Origin: Helianthus annuus
Lineage: Eukaryota > Streptophyta > Magnoliopsida > Asterales > Asteraceae
DNA: 64,000 bases
Reading direction: 5' to 3'
Assembly: GCF_002127325.2 (NCBI RefSeq)
Contig: NC_035433.2
Span: forward strand, 82,092,079-82,156,078
Positions 53,896-64,000 of this stretch are shown piece by piece. The notes below the pieces were generated by a model. It saw only the letters and a list, made by a program, of their open reading frames with translations. It searched no databases and had not been told where the DNA came from. Within the stretch, counting starts at the first letter, position 1, and the number at the start of each line of letters is the position of its first letter. A program made the translations under genes and the position numbers.

Positions 53896-54589
53896 TGATG
53901 CGGCATAGCATCACATCTGGTGTATGAAAACGAAAGTATTCACAGCGATGCGGCCTCGCACCGCGTCCAGTGAACACTTCTATCAATACAGGGAAGCTGG
54001 ATAACAGCAACAGTCACCACAGGCGACGATGCGGCTAGCACCGCATCTCGCGTATTTCTTGATCACAAGCAAGAGACGCGATAACACCAGATGTTACCGC
54101 AGGCAGCGATGCGGCTCGCACCGCATCCTATACGCCCAACAAGTGGGACTGACAGACCAGTGCAAGTAGCGCCACTGACAGTCATCTGTCAGGGCTACGT
54201 AAATAACAGACTGACGTGGCGTAACCTCCACACCCGACAAGCCTGACACACCTGCAAAGGTGCAGCACGTCGTCAGTCTGTCCATCATCCTCCTCCTTCA
54301 CTCCTCGGCTATAAATACCAACCCCAAACCAGGTTTGAGGTATCTCTTCACAACTCTCTCAGTACTACTACTATCATACTTTGCTTCCCAAGCAGATTAC
54401 TGACTCTCACGCCGGAGAGTGGTAACAAGGAGCACCCCCCACCCCATCCTCCTTGTTACGAGTCACGGTTTGTTTCCTTGTGCAGGAGATCAACCCACCG
54501 GTGATCCAGTCAACGATCCTCGGGAGGAAGGGATTAACCCTTCTTGACGAGACCAGTGAGTTAACCCCGCCCGGTTAACCATTGTTTCA
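53896..54589 (+). repeat. Tat 5' LTR, unit 2
   Basis: Duplicate of 43426-44118, with the TATA box at 54309-54317 and palindromes near 53900, 53947, 54028 and 54108. The start is inferred as for unit 1. Confidence 0.5.
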
Positions 54590-54651
54590 TCATTAGCGCC
54601 CACCGCTACTCTTAGCACTTTTTCACCTATCCTTTTTCCTCTCTCAAGATC

Positions 54652-57600
54652 ATGACTGGTCATCAAAACAACACTGGGGATAACCAAAATCCCACAAACA
54701 TAGGTCCGGTAGGAGTCAATCCCTCAACCTCGCAACCCGGACACATCGGCACGTCAACGCAAAGGGGCCCATCCCTTACGTTTGAACATGACTTATCACA
54801 ATACGCATCTGTGATCCCACCAGGCATGGACCTTCATGCCTGGTATGACCAGCAGGCAGCCCTCCTGACTGCAACATACAACCGCGCTTGTGCGGAAGCG
54901 CAAATACAAGCTGGGCCTACCCCAGCACCGCACACCCCTGCTGAACGTATTCTACAATACGAAGGCAGGGTACATTCACGTCCAGCTTCAAGAAGCAGAC
55001 GTGAAGACCGCCGATCATCTTACTGTTCGATCCACACAGTCAACGAGGACGATTCCTCGTATGGGTCCCACACCAGGGGACCAGTGCATACCCGCCTAGG
55101 TCCTCATGTTGAGGACAGACGACGGTCCGCATCCCGACATGGCTCTGGAATTCAGAGCCGGTTGGGCCCGCAACCGTATACCGAAGGGTATGGTCGTACC
55201 GACCCGGACGACCACACATATATCGGGGATTCGCATGACACCTACAGTAGACCGGGAGGACGCAACTATGTCCCTCCCACTCATCCCCGCAACACATACC
55301 TCAGGGCCTCAAAACGCCCTGAGAACCAGCCATACAGGTCCAAAGCTGCGGCCGAAAATTATAAATTCGCCCCGCGAATTGCACACGCCCATGTTACCAC
55401 AACAAAATTCCCATTCAATGTCGGGAAATACAACGGGTCGTCCGACCCGGACGACCACATGAATGTTTTCATGGGCGCAGGGTGCAACGGCCTGTGGGAC
55501 GAACCCACCTGGTGCAACTTTTTCCCCCAGACCCTCACGGGCCTTGCCAGGGCATGGTTCGATTCTTTGCCAGTGGGATCACTGGCCTCATTCGAGTACT
55601 TGCACGCAAAGTTCCTCGCTCATTTCAGCCAACAACGACGTCACGTACGTGACTCGTTGGACGTCATGAACATCTGGCGAAGGGATGACGAATCTTTAGA
55701 AGCATTCGTTGTCCGGTACAATAAAGAGTGCCTAGAGATAGGTGACGTGCAGGACCAAATGGCACGGAACCATTTCATCAAGGCCGTTAGGGACAGGCAG
55801 ATGGTCATGACCATCTCTGGCAAGGAGGGCTTGCCTAAAAAATGGGAAGATGTCATGGCCGCGGTCAAGACATACGCCCAAACGCAGCGGTCCCTCGAAC
55901 CGCATGTGGCAAAGGCACAGCCCCAAGCCGAAACCTCCCACCAAGGGTCCAAGCGTAACAATAAACGCAACCGGGACGTTGGAAATCGCGATATTTCCAA
56001 ACCATACTTCCCGCGGACCAACCCGTTTGACCCAAGGAACTACAATCCCCAACGGGACAACCGGGCCCCAAAGAAAGATTCTCGGGACCGCAACTGGACC
56101 GAGATCACTGTGTCGCCAAGCGAAGTCCTTCTTACGGACGCACAGCTCTTGCGACCGGCCCAACCAATGAAGTCCAAGAAAAATCAGGACCTCACACTCT
56201 ATTGTGAGTACCACAAGGACTCGGGCCACACCACAAACAACTGCATCAGTCTTCGGCTGGAGATTGAGCGAGCCTTAAAAGAGGGGAAACTGCAACATCT
56301 TTTGCCAGGTGGACAAAAACCCACCAAGCGCATCACCCCTCATGGCGAAGGCACCTCCTCCGGGAAGAAGACCATGTACGTGGCCTCCACGCACACGATC
56401 AACGGAGGTAAAGGTAGACCGCACAAAACGGAGATAATCTACGCACGAAGGGACATCATGATGTCGGACGAAATACGTCCGACCAAGGTCGCAAGGCCCA
56501 CCCCCAACAACCAACCAGAAAAATGGGTTCTCAACGCGAGATACCCAGAACAAAAGGTTACCTTGGGGCACGCCTTGTCCCCGACCACAAAAGCGCACCT
56601 GAAGCAGCTTCTCTTCAGGAACCAAGACATTTTCGCATGGACAACCGCAGACATGACAGGGGTCCCGCGTGATATTGCGCAACATCACTTGAATACCTTG
56701 CCAGGTATCAAGCCGGTGATCCAAGGCCAACGCCACCTTGGATCCGCTAAAAACCAGGCGATGCAAGAGCAGGTCGAAGAACTGCTCTCCGCAGGCATCC
56801 TGCGGGAAGTTAAATACCAGACTTGGTTATCCAACCCAGTCATGGTAGAGAAACCATCCGGGGGCTGGCGCATGTGCGTCGATTACAAGGACCTCAACAA
56901 AGCCTGCCCCAAGGATTGTTACGCACTTCCAGAAATCGACGAAAAGGTTGATAATCTCGCACCATTCAGATGGAAGTGTTTCCTCGATTGCTACAAAGGT
57001 TACCATCAGGTACAAATGGCAATCGAGGATGAAGACAAAACGGCATTCCGCACTCCTACCGGGAATTACTGTTACACAAAAATGCCGTTTGGGTTGCGCA
57101 ACGCGGGCGCAACCTATCAAAAACTGATGAACGACACTTTCCGCGGGCAAATAAGCAAGAGTGTCGAAATCTACATGGACGACCTAGTCGTCATGAGCAT
57201 GGAGGAAGATACCATGCTCAAAGACATCGAAAGAACATTCCAGACTCTGCGAAGCGTTAACATAAAGCTCAATCCAGGGAAATGCTCGTTTGGAATGGAA
57301 GAAGGCAAATTCCTTGGGTTCATCGTGACTAAAGATGGATTCAAGGTAAACCCGGAGAAAGTTCAGGCGATCGAGCGCATGCCATCGCCTTCAACGATGA
57401 AAGACATGCAACGGCTGGCCGGCAGGCTAGCCGCACTAAATAGATTCTTAGCCAACCATGCAGCTAAGTCCTATCCCTTCATCAAGACCCTGCGGAACTG
57501 TCTAAAGATAGAACAATTCCAATGGACCGCAGAGGCAGAAAATGCTTTCCGGGAAATGAAGGAGTGTTTGATACAACTCCCGACTCTGACCGCACCACGC

Positions 57601-58203
57601 AAAGACGAACCACTCATATTATACCTATCTGCCGCGGACAACGCGGTAGGTGCGGTATTGATAGTGGAGCGGGAAAGGGTTCAAACACCCATCTATTACA
57701 TCAGCAAGATGCTCAACGACCCAGAAACAAGGTACTCAATAACGGAAAAGTTGGTATTAGCACTAGTGCACGCATCAAGACGGTTGCGACGCTACTTCGC
57801 GAACCATGTTATCACGGTGCTAACCAATTACAGGATCGGCCCGATCCTATCCAAACCTGACATCTCTGGGAGATTAGCAAAATGGGCAATAGAGCTGGGC
57901 GCGCACACACTGAACTACCAACCGCGCCCTGCGATTAAAGGCCAGATCTTAGCTGATTTCGCCGCCGAAGTACCGGTGAATCGCATCCAAGAATGCGAAG
58001 AAGCACAAAGCCCTGCACCCACACCATCTTCCCAGAAACATGGGCACTATTTACCGATGGGGCCTCCAACGAAGAAGGTGCAGGCGCAGGTCTGCGACTC
58101 GCCAGCCCTGATGGCCAAGAACTTACATATGCAATCCGCCTCGATTTCAAAAGCACAAATAACGAGGCCGAATATGAAGCCCTACTGGCAGGACTACGTT
58201 TAG
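54652..58203 (+). CDS. Tat Gag-Pol polyprotein lacking protease
   Basis: 1183 codons in one frame. Gag domain about residues 240-420, CHHC knuckle about 518, RT from about 650 (WLSNPVMVEKPSGGWRMCVDYKDLNKACPKD) with YMDD at 841-844, and an RNase H-like domain about 980-1110. There the first catalytic Asp is lost (LYLSAADNAVGAVL), as is usual for the degenerate first RNase H of Tat. Between gag and RT the sequence passes directly from INGGKGRPHK to TEIIYARRDIMM: the whole aspartic protease is absent, with the frame kept. After about 58030 the frame departs from the second RNase H, so the last ~60 residues are out of frame. Confidence 0.88.
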   Translation: MTGHQNNTGDNQNPTNIGPVGVNPSTSQPGHIGTSTQRGPSLTFEHDLSQYASVIPPGMDLHAWYDQQAALLTATYNRACAEAQIQAGPTPAPHTPAERILQYEGRVHSRPASRSRREDRRSSYCSIHTVNEDDSSYGSHTRGPVHTRLGPHVEDRRRSASRHGSGIQSRLGPQPYTEGYGRTDPDDHTYIGDSHDTYSRPGGRNYVPPTHPRNTYLRASKRPENQPYRSKAAAENYKFAPRIAHAHVTTTKFPFNVGKYNGSSDPDDHMNVFMGAGCNGLWDEPTWCNFFPQTLTGLARAWFDSLPVGSLASFEYLHAKFLAHFSQQRRHVRDSLDVMNIWRRDDESLEAFVVRYNKECLEIGDVQDQMARNHFIKAVRDRQMVMTISGKEGLPKKWEDVMAAVKTYAQTQRSLEPHVAKAQPQAETSHQGSKRNNKRNRDVGNRDISKPYFPRTNPFDPRNYNPQRDNRAPKKDSRDRNWTEITVSPSEVLLTDAQLLRPAQPMKSKKNQDLTLYCEYHKDSGHTTNNCISLRLEIERALKEGKLQHLLPGGQKPTKRITPHGEGTSSGKKTMYVASTHTINGGKGRPHKTEIIYARRDIMMSDEIRPTKVARPTPNNQPEKWVLNARYPEQKVTLGHALSPTTKAHLKQLLFRNQDIFAWTTADMTGVPRDIAQHHLNTLPGIKPVIQGQRHLGSAKNQAMQEQVEELLSAGILREVKYQTWLSNPVMVEKPSGGWRMCVDYKDLNKACPKDCYALPEIDEKVDNLAPFRWKCFLDCYKGYHQVQMAIEDEDKTAFRTPTGNYCYTKMPFGLRNAGATYQKLMNDTFRGQISKSVEIYMDDLVVMSMEEDTMLKDIERTFQTLRSVNIKLNPGKCSFGMEEGKFLGFIVTKDGFKVNPEKVQAIERMPSPSTMKDMQRLAGRLAALNRFLANHAAKSYPFIKTLRNCLKIEQFQWTAEAENAFREMKECLIQLPTLTAPRKDEPLILYLSAADNAVGAVLIVERERVQTPIYYISKMLNDPETRYSITEKLVLALVHASRRLRRYFANHVITVLTNYRIGPILSKPDISGRLAKWAIELGAHTLNYQPRPAIKGQILADFAAEVPVNRIQECEEAQSPAPTPSSQKHGHYLPMGPPTKKVQAQVCDSPALMAKNLHMQSASISKAQITRPNMKPYWQDYV

Positions 58204-58472
58204 CAGTCAAACTCGGCGTACAACATCTGAAAGCGCACGTCGACTCTTTGTTAGTTGCAGGACAGATACGCGGCGACTATGCCGCAAAGGGTGATATCAT
58301 GATCCTCTACCTCGAGCAAGCCCTGCAACTAACATCACAGTTCACTTCATTTAATATCCGCCATATTAACAGAAGTGAAAACAAATCCGCAGATGCACTC
58401 TCCAAACTAGCATCCACCAGCTTCCAACACCTGGCAAAGGAAATACGTATCGAAATTCTAGAAAATCCTTAA
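58030..58472 (+). pseudogene. Second (archaeal-type) RNase H of Tat
   Basis: Frame from 57993 ending TAA at 58472. LFTDGASNEEGAGAGL, STNNEAEYEALLAGL, HVDSLLV and KSADALSKLA supply the D-E-D-D residues of an RNase HI-like fold. It is joined to the preceding pol by a frame change near 58030 and cut from integrase by the in-frame TAA. Confidence 0.85.
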
Positions 58473-58520
58473 GTACCCCTGCGCCAGGTCAACGTCATCC
58501 AATACGGGACAACATCGTGG

Positions 58521-59750
58521 ATGACACCAATTATTGCATATTTGCAATCAGGTGTGACTCCCGAAAGCAAGTCAGAGGCACGCAAGCTACAATACAAAGC
58601 GTGCCACTACCAAATGGGAGACGGTATCTTATACCGCAAATCATACCTAGGGCCACTCCTACGATGCGTCAACCCCCAGAATGCCACATACCTCATCAGA
58701 GAGATACACGAGGGTATGTGCGGCATACACGCAGGACCACGCATGGTAGTGGCCAAAATCATGAATGCTGGGTATTACTGGCCCGGCATGCACCTGGACG
58801 CCGTCAAAGAGTTGCGCAAATGTATCAACTGTCAACGACATGCTCCAAAAACTTTGCGCCCCAAGAACAACTTGGTCCCGGTCACCACCGCATGGCCCTT
58901 CCAGAAATGGGCAATCGACGTTGTGGGACCTTTCCCTGACGCACCAGGTGCGGTCAAATTTATCATAGTAGCGGTTGATTACTTCACAAAATGGGTAGAG
59001 GCAAAACCGCTCGCCTCGACCACTGCTATGATAACAAGAAAATTCATATGGGAACACATCATCTGCCGTTTCGGTATACCAATGTGCATCGTTACCGATA
59101 ATGGCACCAACTTTGCTGCTGACGAATTTCAAAAATGGCTAGAAGAACTACACATTGAACATATATTTTCATCCGTGGCACATCCGCAAGGAAACGGCCA
59201 AGTTGAGAGTATCAATAAAAGTCTAGTCGAAGGCATTAAAGCACGGTTGGGAACAGCCAGGCGTGGCTGGGTCGATGAACTCCCAAGTATCCTATGGGCT
59301 CACCGTACGAGCCCAAAAACGAGCAATGGGGAAACACCTTTCAGCCTAGTCTATGGTTCAGAAGCGGTGATCCCCGCGGAAGTAGGCCTCCCTTCACCCA
59401 GAATGTTGGCTATTGAAAAAATAGACAACAGTATGGAACGCAGGATTGACTTAGACCTTTTGGAAGAAAGGCGTGAAAACGCTGCCATCAATGAGGCTAA
59501 GTACAAATCCAAACTGGAAAAGTACTACAACTCGCGGGTCCGTGTTTGTACTTTCAACCCGGGAGACTACGTCCTCCGTGACAATGAAGCATCTAATGCC
59601 GAACGCCCAGGAAAACTTGCCCCCAAGTGGGAAGGACCCTACCTCATCAATGAGGTCTTGGGAAAAGGCGCGTACAAATTGCAAACGTTAGAAGGCGAAC
59701 CTATCGCACGTACATGGAATGCACAACAGCTTAGACGCTGTTACATGTAA
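58521..59750 (+). CDS. Tat integrase
   Basis: 409 codons in the same frame as the preceding RNase H. HHCC zinc finger (IHEGMCGIH, CINCQRH), catalytic Asp in WAIDVVGPF, Asp in VTDNGTNF, Glu in GQVESINKS, and a C-terminal GPY/F module (KWEGPYLINEVLGKGAYKL). All catalytic residues are present and the ORF is intact, though in the native element it would be part of the polyprotein. The domain really starts before 58521 in the same frame. Confidence 0.9.
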   Translation: MTPIIAYLQSGVTPESKSEARKLQYKACHYQMGDGILYRKSYLGPLLRCVNPQNATYLIREIHEGMCGIHAGPRMVVAKIMNAGYYWPGMHLDAVKELRKCINCQRHAPKTLRPKNNLVPVTTAWPFQKWAIDVVGPFPDAPGAVKFIIVAVDYFTKWVEAKPLASTTAMITRKFIWEHIICRFGIPMCIVTDNGTNFAADEFQKWLEELHIEHIFSSVAHPQGNGQVESINKSLVEGIKARLGTARRGWVDELPSILWAHRTSPKTSNGETPFSLVYGSEAVIPAEVGLPSPRMLAIEKIDNSMERRIDLDLLEERRENAAINEAKYKSKLEKYYNSRVRVCTFNPGDYVLRDNEASNAERPGKLAPKWEGPYLINEVLGKGAYKLQTLEGEPIARTWNAQQLRRCYM

Positions 59751-60413
59751 GCCATGTTTTTACATTTTCATGTAACCCATCGGGCCGCAGGCCATTTGCA
59801 ATTAAATAAACGAGCAATTCAATGCAATATTGTTTGTTACTACTATTACAAATGCGTGTTCCACTATGCGGTATCCGCAAAAACAGATTGGCAAAATCTT
59901 CATTCGCGATACCCACACAAAGTGCCAACCACACACAAATATTGTAATAGGCCAGCAAAAGGCAGAATAGTAAGTGTCTGTCCGGCTGGATAGACAAGTT
60001 TTTACAAAACTTACACAATTCCTAAACCCTAATAAGGTAAATAATGGAATTGACGCGTACTCATACGACAAATGTATGGAGTATACTTGACCCCATTCAC
60101 AAATGGGTAGAGTTCCGGATATACAAGTTTTTACAAAGCTTACACAATTCTAAAACCCTAACGGGGTAAATGACGGAATTGACGCGTACTCATCCGACAA
60201 AGGTATGGAGTATACTTGACCCCATTCACAATGGGTAGAGTCCTGCATATACACGTTCAAACATGCAAGAAATTAACAAACTTGTACACATTGAACAGCA
60301 AACTTTATATTCAAAAAATTCAAGCACCCACACGATGCTTAATGGATTTACATAGAGTTTCCAACATTTACAAAAGGAAAACAAAAAAGAGGGCACACTA
60401 GCCAACCTAAACC
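59751..60413. repeat. Tat spacer with a 129-bp tandem doublet
   Basis: Two copies of a unit containing CAAGTTTTTACAAA and GGAATTGACGCGTACTCAT start at about 59993 and 60122. No ORF is credible. It lies between the integrase stop and the antisense gene stop. Confidence 0.75.
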
Positions 60414-63400
60414 CTATTTTGTACCGCTGGTACCCGCGCCATCTTGGCCGCCACCAGCGGGATTTTCCTCTTCTGCATCGGCATACAGCATCCGCAACCG
60501 GTCAACGTAATCCGCAGCCTCTAAACATTCGTCCAACTTCTCCACGCAAGAGAGGGACGTATCATAAAAGGAGGCAACAGCCGCGTTAAGGCGCCCTTCG
60601 GTATCCACGTCACGAAACCCGGATCGCTCTTCAGTAAAACCGCCTTCAGACATGACGTTCATGTGACCGATACAGCGGCTGTAACCAGCTTTAAAACCGG
60701 CATCGCGGGCACGTTCCTTGACCAGGTCCAAACCAGTTGCGGTTTCAGGAGCATCCATGATGGCCTGAACAATCTGCAACAAAAGGATAATAAGGTCATC
60801 ATATGGTCAACCTTTGATACAAAGTCACAAAATACTTGCATATGCAATGCCTTGACTCCGCATCCACTCACGATCAGCCTCCAGTTGTTGGAACGAAGAA
60901 GTCAGAGCATCTCTGGCTTCAACGGCAACATTAGCCCGCTCTTCCGCAACACTAACGCGGCTGTGAGGTCTGTAACCGCGACCTCTCGGGCCTGAACTTC
61001 AGCCTTTCAAAGAGCAAAAAGCAGTTTACTCAAAATCGGTAAACATTCTCAAAAGGCGGAAAGAAATATACAAACCGAAATAACGAATCATACCTGAAGG
61101 CTGGCAACAACTTGATCCAAACGGGTGCGCTTCGCATTCGCCACCTTAAGAGCCTTAGAAGAGCGACTCTCCCTGTCATTGGCCTCCTCAAGGGCCTTTG
61201 CAGCACGAGCCCCCGCTTCCTTGGCCTCTTCAAGCGCCTTTACGGCCCGGGCCTCCGCCTGCTGCGCTTTAACTGCAATCGCCTCAGCTGCAGCTTTCTC
61301 TTTGCCCAAAGCAGTGTTCGCCACCTTGGCATTCGTCAACTCTTGATGAGCACGAAACAGATTGTCATTCTGCTTAGCCCAAGATTCATTCCACTTCTTG
61401 CGCTCATTGGAAAACTTTTCATTCCAACTCTTGCGTTCATCAGAAAGGAGCTTGGCAAGAGTACGAACCTGTTTTAGCTCAGCAATGGCAGCCCACTCTG
61501 CAGTCTGTTTCTACTTGTCAAAAGCAGCCCTATCTCTTTCAAGCTGCTCCGCACCCGCACGAGCAGCTTTCACCAACTCTTCTGCTTCAGCCCGCAAACG
61601 AGCAGCTTCTTCTTCCCTGCGGCCCAGCACTTTGTAGTCTTCCAAAATGGCATTCGCCACAATGGAACTTCCTACTAGCATTGTAGAAAGTTGGTTGATG
61701 CGCAGCTCACGGGGTGCGGCACGGGCACGTTCAACTTCAAAGGGGGTGCCCAGACCACCCAAAATCTCCTTGCACGCGGAAGGATCGTTAGAAATATCAT
61801 CCCCCTGCATAACAGTCCAGGGGGTCGATGATACGCTGTACTTCGATCCTGCGTGTAGGTGCGGTAATAGTACTCCAATTCAGACTCCCCAGGCTGAATA
61901 GGAGGCCCATCATAACCCGCACCACCGGAAGAAGAACCGGTAACCTTCTCACCAGCTGAAGATTTCTGCGGCTCAGCACCATGCTGCCGCACCTCAGCAT
62001 CTGACTTCTGTTTTCCAGCATCTGAAAACCTCAAGTCCAATCCATCACCCTCATTGGGAGAGATCAGATTGTCGGAGGAATCCACAGTATCAAAAATCTG
62101 GGCAGCAGTCTTCTCCACCGTCTTCTCCACCTGCACGGTGGGATCGCAAACAAAAGGTGCCGCAGGCTCCTTGATCACCACAGGCTCCTTCGGCACCCCC
62201 GCGTCCGCAGCAGCGGTATGCGTGGGAGACGAAGGGAAATCAAAAAATGAAAAACCTGCATCTTGTGATTCTGCAATACAAAGAGCAATAACTGTTAATC
62301 TAACACGTTGTGCATGCAAAACAATGAAAAAAGTTATACTCACCAGTAGCAACCGCAGGTTTCTTTTGCGCCGGAGCAGCCCTTTTAGACTGCAGCTTCC
62401 GACGTTTCGGTTCACCACCACCAGCAGCCTTTTGCTCTGGTTCTCTCTTCTCACCAACAACGGGGGGACCCACATCAGTTCCACTTGCAGCCGCACCACT
62501 ACCTAGAACACCCAAACCCTCAAGGGTTTCAGATACTACCACATAATCGGTATATCTGCGATAACAGGATCGATAGGTACCTGCGGCCTGAGACACCGAA
62601 GGAGGGACAACTGAGCCTTCAGCCCTCCCCTTACCACGACCCCACGTGGTTTTCTTCACCTCCTTCTTCACTACGTGCTTCTTGGGGGTGCGCTTTTCAA
62701 ACTTCCCCAAGTCCGCAAGCATAGCTGCATGGGGGAAATCAAGCAAACAAATTACAAGGGTGAACTGGGAAAACAAGTACAACTTAGAAAATACCTTTTG
62801 CGCCTTCTAGCACGGGTGCCTGCAGCACATCACGTTTGGGTACGCGGAAGTTGCTAACAATTTCCAGATTAAAACCTTCCCGCAACTCAACCGGAATCAG
62901 CTCAACCTGGCCCTTGAAATCGGGCTCGAACATCCTCCACAAGCCAATCGCATCCACTGATACAACACATGCATGCATATTATTACAAGGACAATGAAGC
63001 AAGGAAAACAATAAAGAGTAACAAGCTTATCACCACTCTTTTCCCGCAGAACGGGCCTTGCCTTCCTATCCGGCCTAGTAAGCATCATCCGCAACACCCA
63101 CAACTGGTTGTTATCTTACTTCTTAAGTTCAATAGGCCGCAGCCTAGAGAACCAATCCACAGTCTTTGCGATGGCGACAGGAATATCCTCATCAGTAACG
63201 CCAACATTGACATTCCGGAAGGACATATTGGCATAGACCGCACAGGCTTTAACATAGAAGAATTTCTTCTTCCAGTCGGTCACACCCTTAGGAGGCGTCA
63301 CCAACTTCAAACTCCCATTACGTTGAGTAAAAGAGAAAAAACCAGTGTTCACCGTCAACTGGTAAAATCGCCGGAAATTTTCAACAGTAATGGGCAAGCC

Positions 63401-63793
63401 ATGGGCACAGAAGGTATACTCAAAGTTCCTGATTTGGAACATCCCAAATGGACTAAGTTGGGAGATATGGAGATGATAGTACTCCAACACCTCCGCAACG
63501 AACACCGTCACCGGCAACCGAAGGTTGCCTTCGGTGAAAAAATCTGCCCACAAAGTAATATAACCGGCCGGAGCATCGGCACCGGTATCCCCCTCTTGTG
63601 GGTAAGTAGCCTCCCACTCGCCGGCCATATGAACGGTGGTCATCAGGTTTTTAAAACTACCCTTTGACCACTTCAACACCGGTAACCCACCATCGGGAAC
63701 ATCAACGTCATCATCTTCGTCTTCATCAGCCGCTACCACCGGCTGTTCAGGGTTCTCGCCCTCCACATTGTGTGGATTCGACGGTTCAGCCAT
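60414..63793 (-). pseudogene. Tat antisense ORF (gypsy-type putative transposase family), multi-exon
   Basis: Starts at ATG 63793 inside the Tat element, opposite to gag-pol. 63793-63050 is the conserved N-terminal domain (LPVTVFVAEVLEYYHLHISQ, GLPITVENFRRFYQL, then LWVLRMMLTRPDRKARPVL) with an in-frame TAA at 63116. Further exons: 62956-62795, about 62723-62345, about 62270-61511, 61510-61090, about 61005-60850 and 60782-60414, with GT/AG-like borders. The middle is Lys/Pro-rich. From 61800 to 61090 it is an Ala/Glu/Lys coiled coil with a stop near 61512 and a frame change near 61815. Database proteins of this kind are labelled putative gypsy-type transposase, but no transposase activity is known and the function is unknown. 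Confidence 0.75.
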
Positions 63794-64000
63794 CAGGAAT
63801 AAAGAAGATGAACACTACAAACTCAGAAAACCTCACCGGAAACTTCAAACAATTGATCGGAGAAGACAAAGTAACTTCTTTTCTCTCACCGGTAAAATTT
63901 TGAAATTTCGAACAAGTGAGGGGAAACCACGAACGGTTTCCCCTTATATACCCATCGCAATTAATGCGGAGGGAGAAAACGAATCATCACGTTCAAAAAG
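63794..64000. other. Upstream of the antisense ORF
   Basis: Probable promoter of the antisense gene: CTTATATACC near 63942-63951 on the plus strand would be a TATA-like GGTATATAAG on the minus strand. The window ends before the 3' LTR of Tat. Confidence 0.4.

Larger units (their letters stand above)
46232..56703 (+). repeat. Tandem duplication, unit 2 (10,472 bp)
   Basis: Near-identical to 22834-46231 minus Athila, with scattered substitutions and short indels only. It contains the right end of the MULE, the Helitron, the MITE and the left part of the Tat element. Confidence 0.95.
53896..64000 (+). mobile_element. Tat-lineage Ty3/gypsy element, unit 2 copy, runs off the window
   Basis: 5' LTR, primer site, gag-RT-RNase H, a second (archaeal-type) RNase H, integrase, then a long 3' region with a multi-exon antisense ORF. 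Dual RNase H and an antisense ORF downstream of integrase are hallmarks of the plant Tat lineage. The protease is missing (see the gag-pol entry). The 3' LTR lies beyond 64000. Confidence 0.88.

Overview
This is plant nuclear DNA made almost entirely of transposable elements (TEs) nested in one another. It is probably from a eudicot. The mix of LTR-retrotransposon lineages (Athila with an extra envelope-position ORF, Tat with an antisense ORF, a gag-only Copia) and the plant mobile domain (PMD) genes would fit Asteraceae, but that placement is inference. I see no intact single-copy host gene, rRNA or tRNA gene. Every host-like coding stretch is a fragment inside a Helitron.

Layout. 1-2.3 kb holds a decayed FAR1/MULE transposase gene (minus strand) with an internally duplicated exon. 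3.5-4.8 kb holds a SINE with a 15-bp target-site duplication (TSD) and a LINE tail split by a 649-bp hAT element with a perfect 8-bp TSD. 5,432-24,881 is one giant Mutator-like element (MULE) of 19.45 kb. Its ends match as GAATTTTTTGCA/TGCAAAAAATTC, its long inverted repeats contain a ~30-bp minisatellite, and it is flanked by the 9-bp TSD CTAATTATA. It carries a MuDR-type transposase gene, a PMD gene, a GRF zinc-finger gene, two convergent ULP1-protease-like genes and two unknown small genes. A 6.19-kb gag-only Copia element with near-identical LTRs sits in the PMD gene.

24,970-41,449 is a minus-strand Helitron (3.55 kb without its insertion). It has captured fragments of a TBC RabGAP, an OSCA/CSC1-like channel, a JAZ/TIFY-like first exon, a P4-type ATPase and possibly an armadillo-repeat protein. 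A complete 12.93-kb Athila-type Ty3/gypsy element (27,463-40,392) is inserted in its P4-ATPase fragment. A Tat-lineage Ty3/gypsy element follows from about 43.4 kb.

The right third is a tandem duplication. Sequence from 22,834 to 46,231 recurs at 46,232-56,703, and the junction carries the 6-bp microhomology TTGCCA. Copy 2 lacks the Athila insertion and runs into a longer Tat element (gag, RT, two RNase H domains, integrase, and a multi-exon antisense ORF) that leaves the window on the right.

Inferred order of events: LINE, then hAT; MULE, Helitron and Tat insertions; tandem duplication; Athila insertion into copy 1. The Copia insertion into the MULE is very recent but lies outside the duplicated unit, so it is dated only by its LTRs. 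Almost every ORF has an in-frame stop or frameshift, so the region looks like a decaying TE nest whose youngest parts are Copia and Athila.
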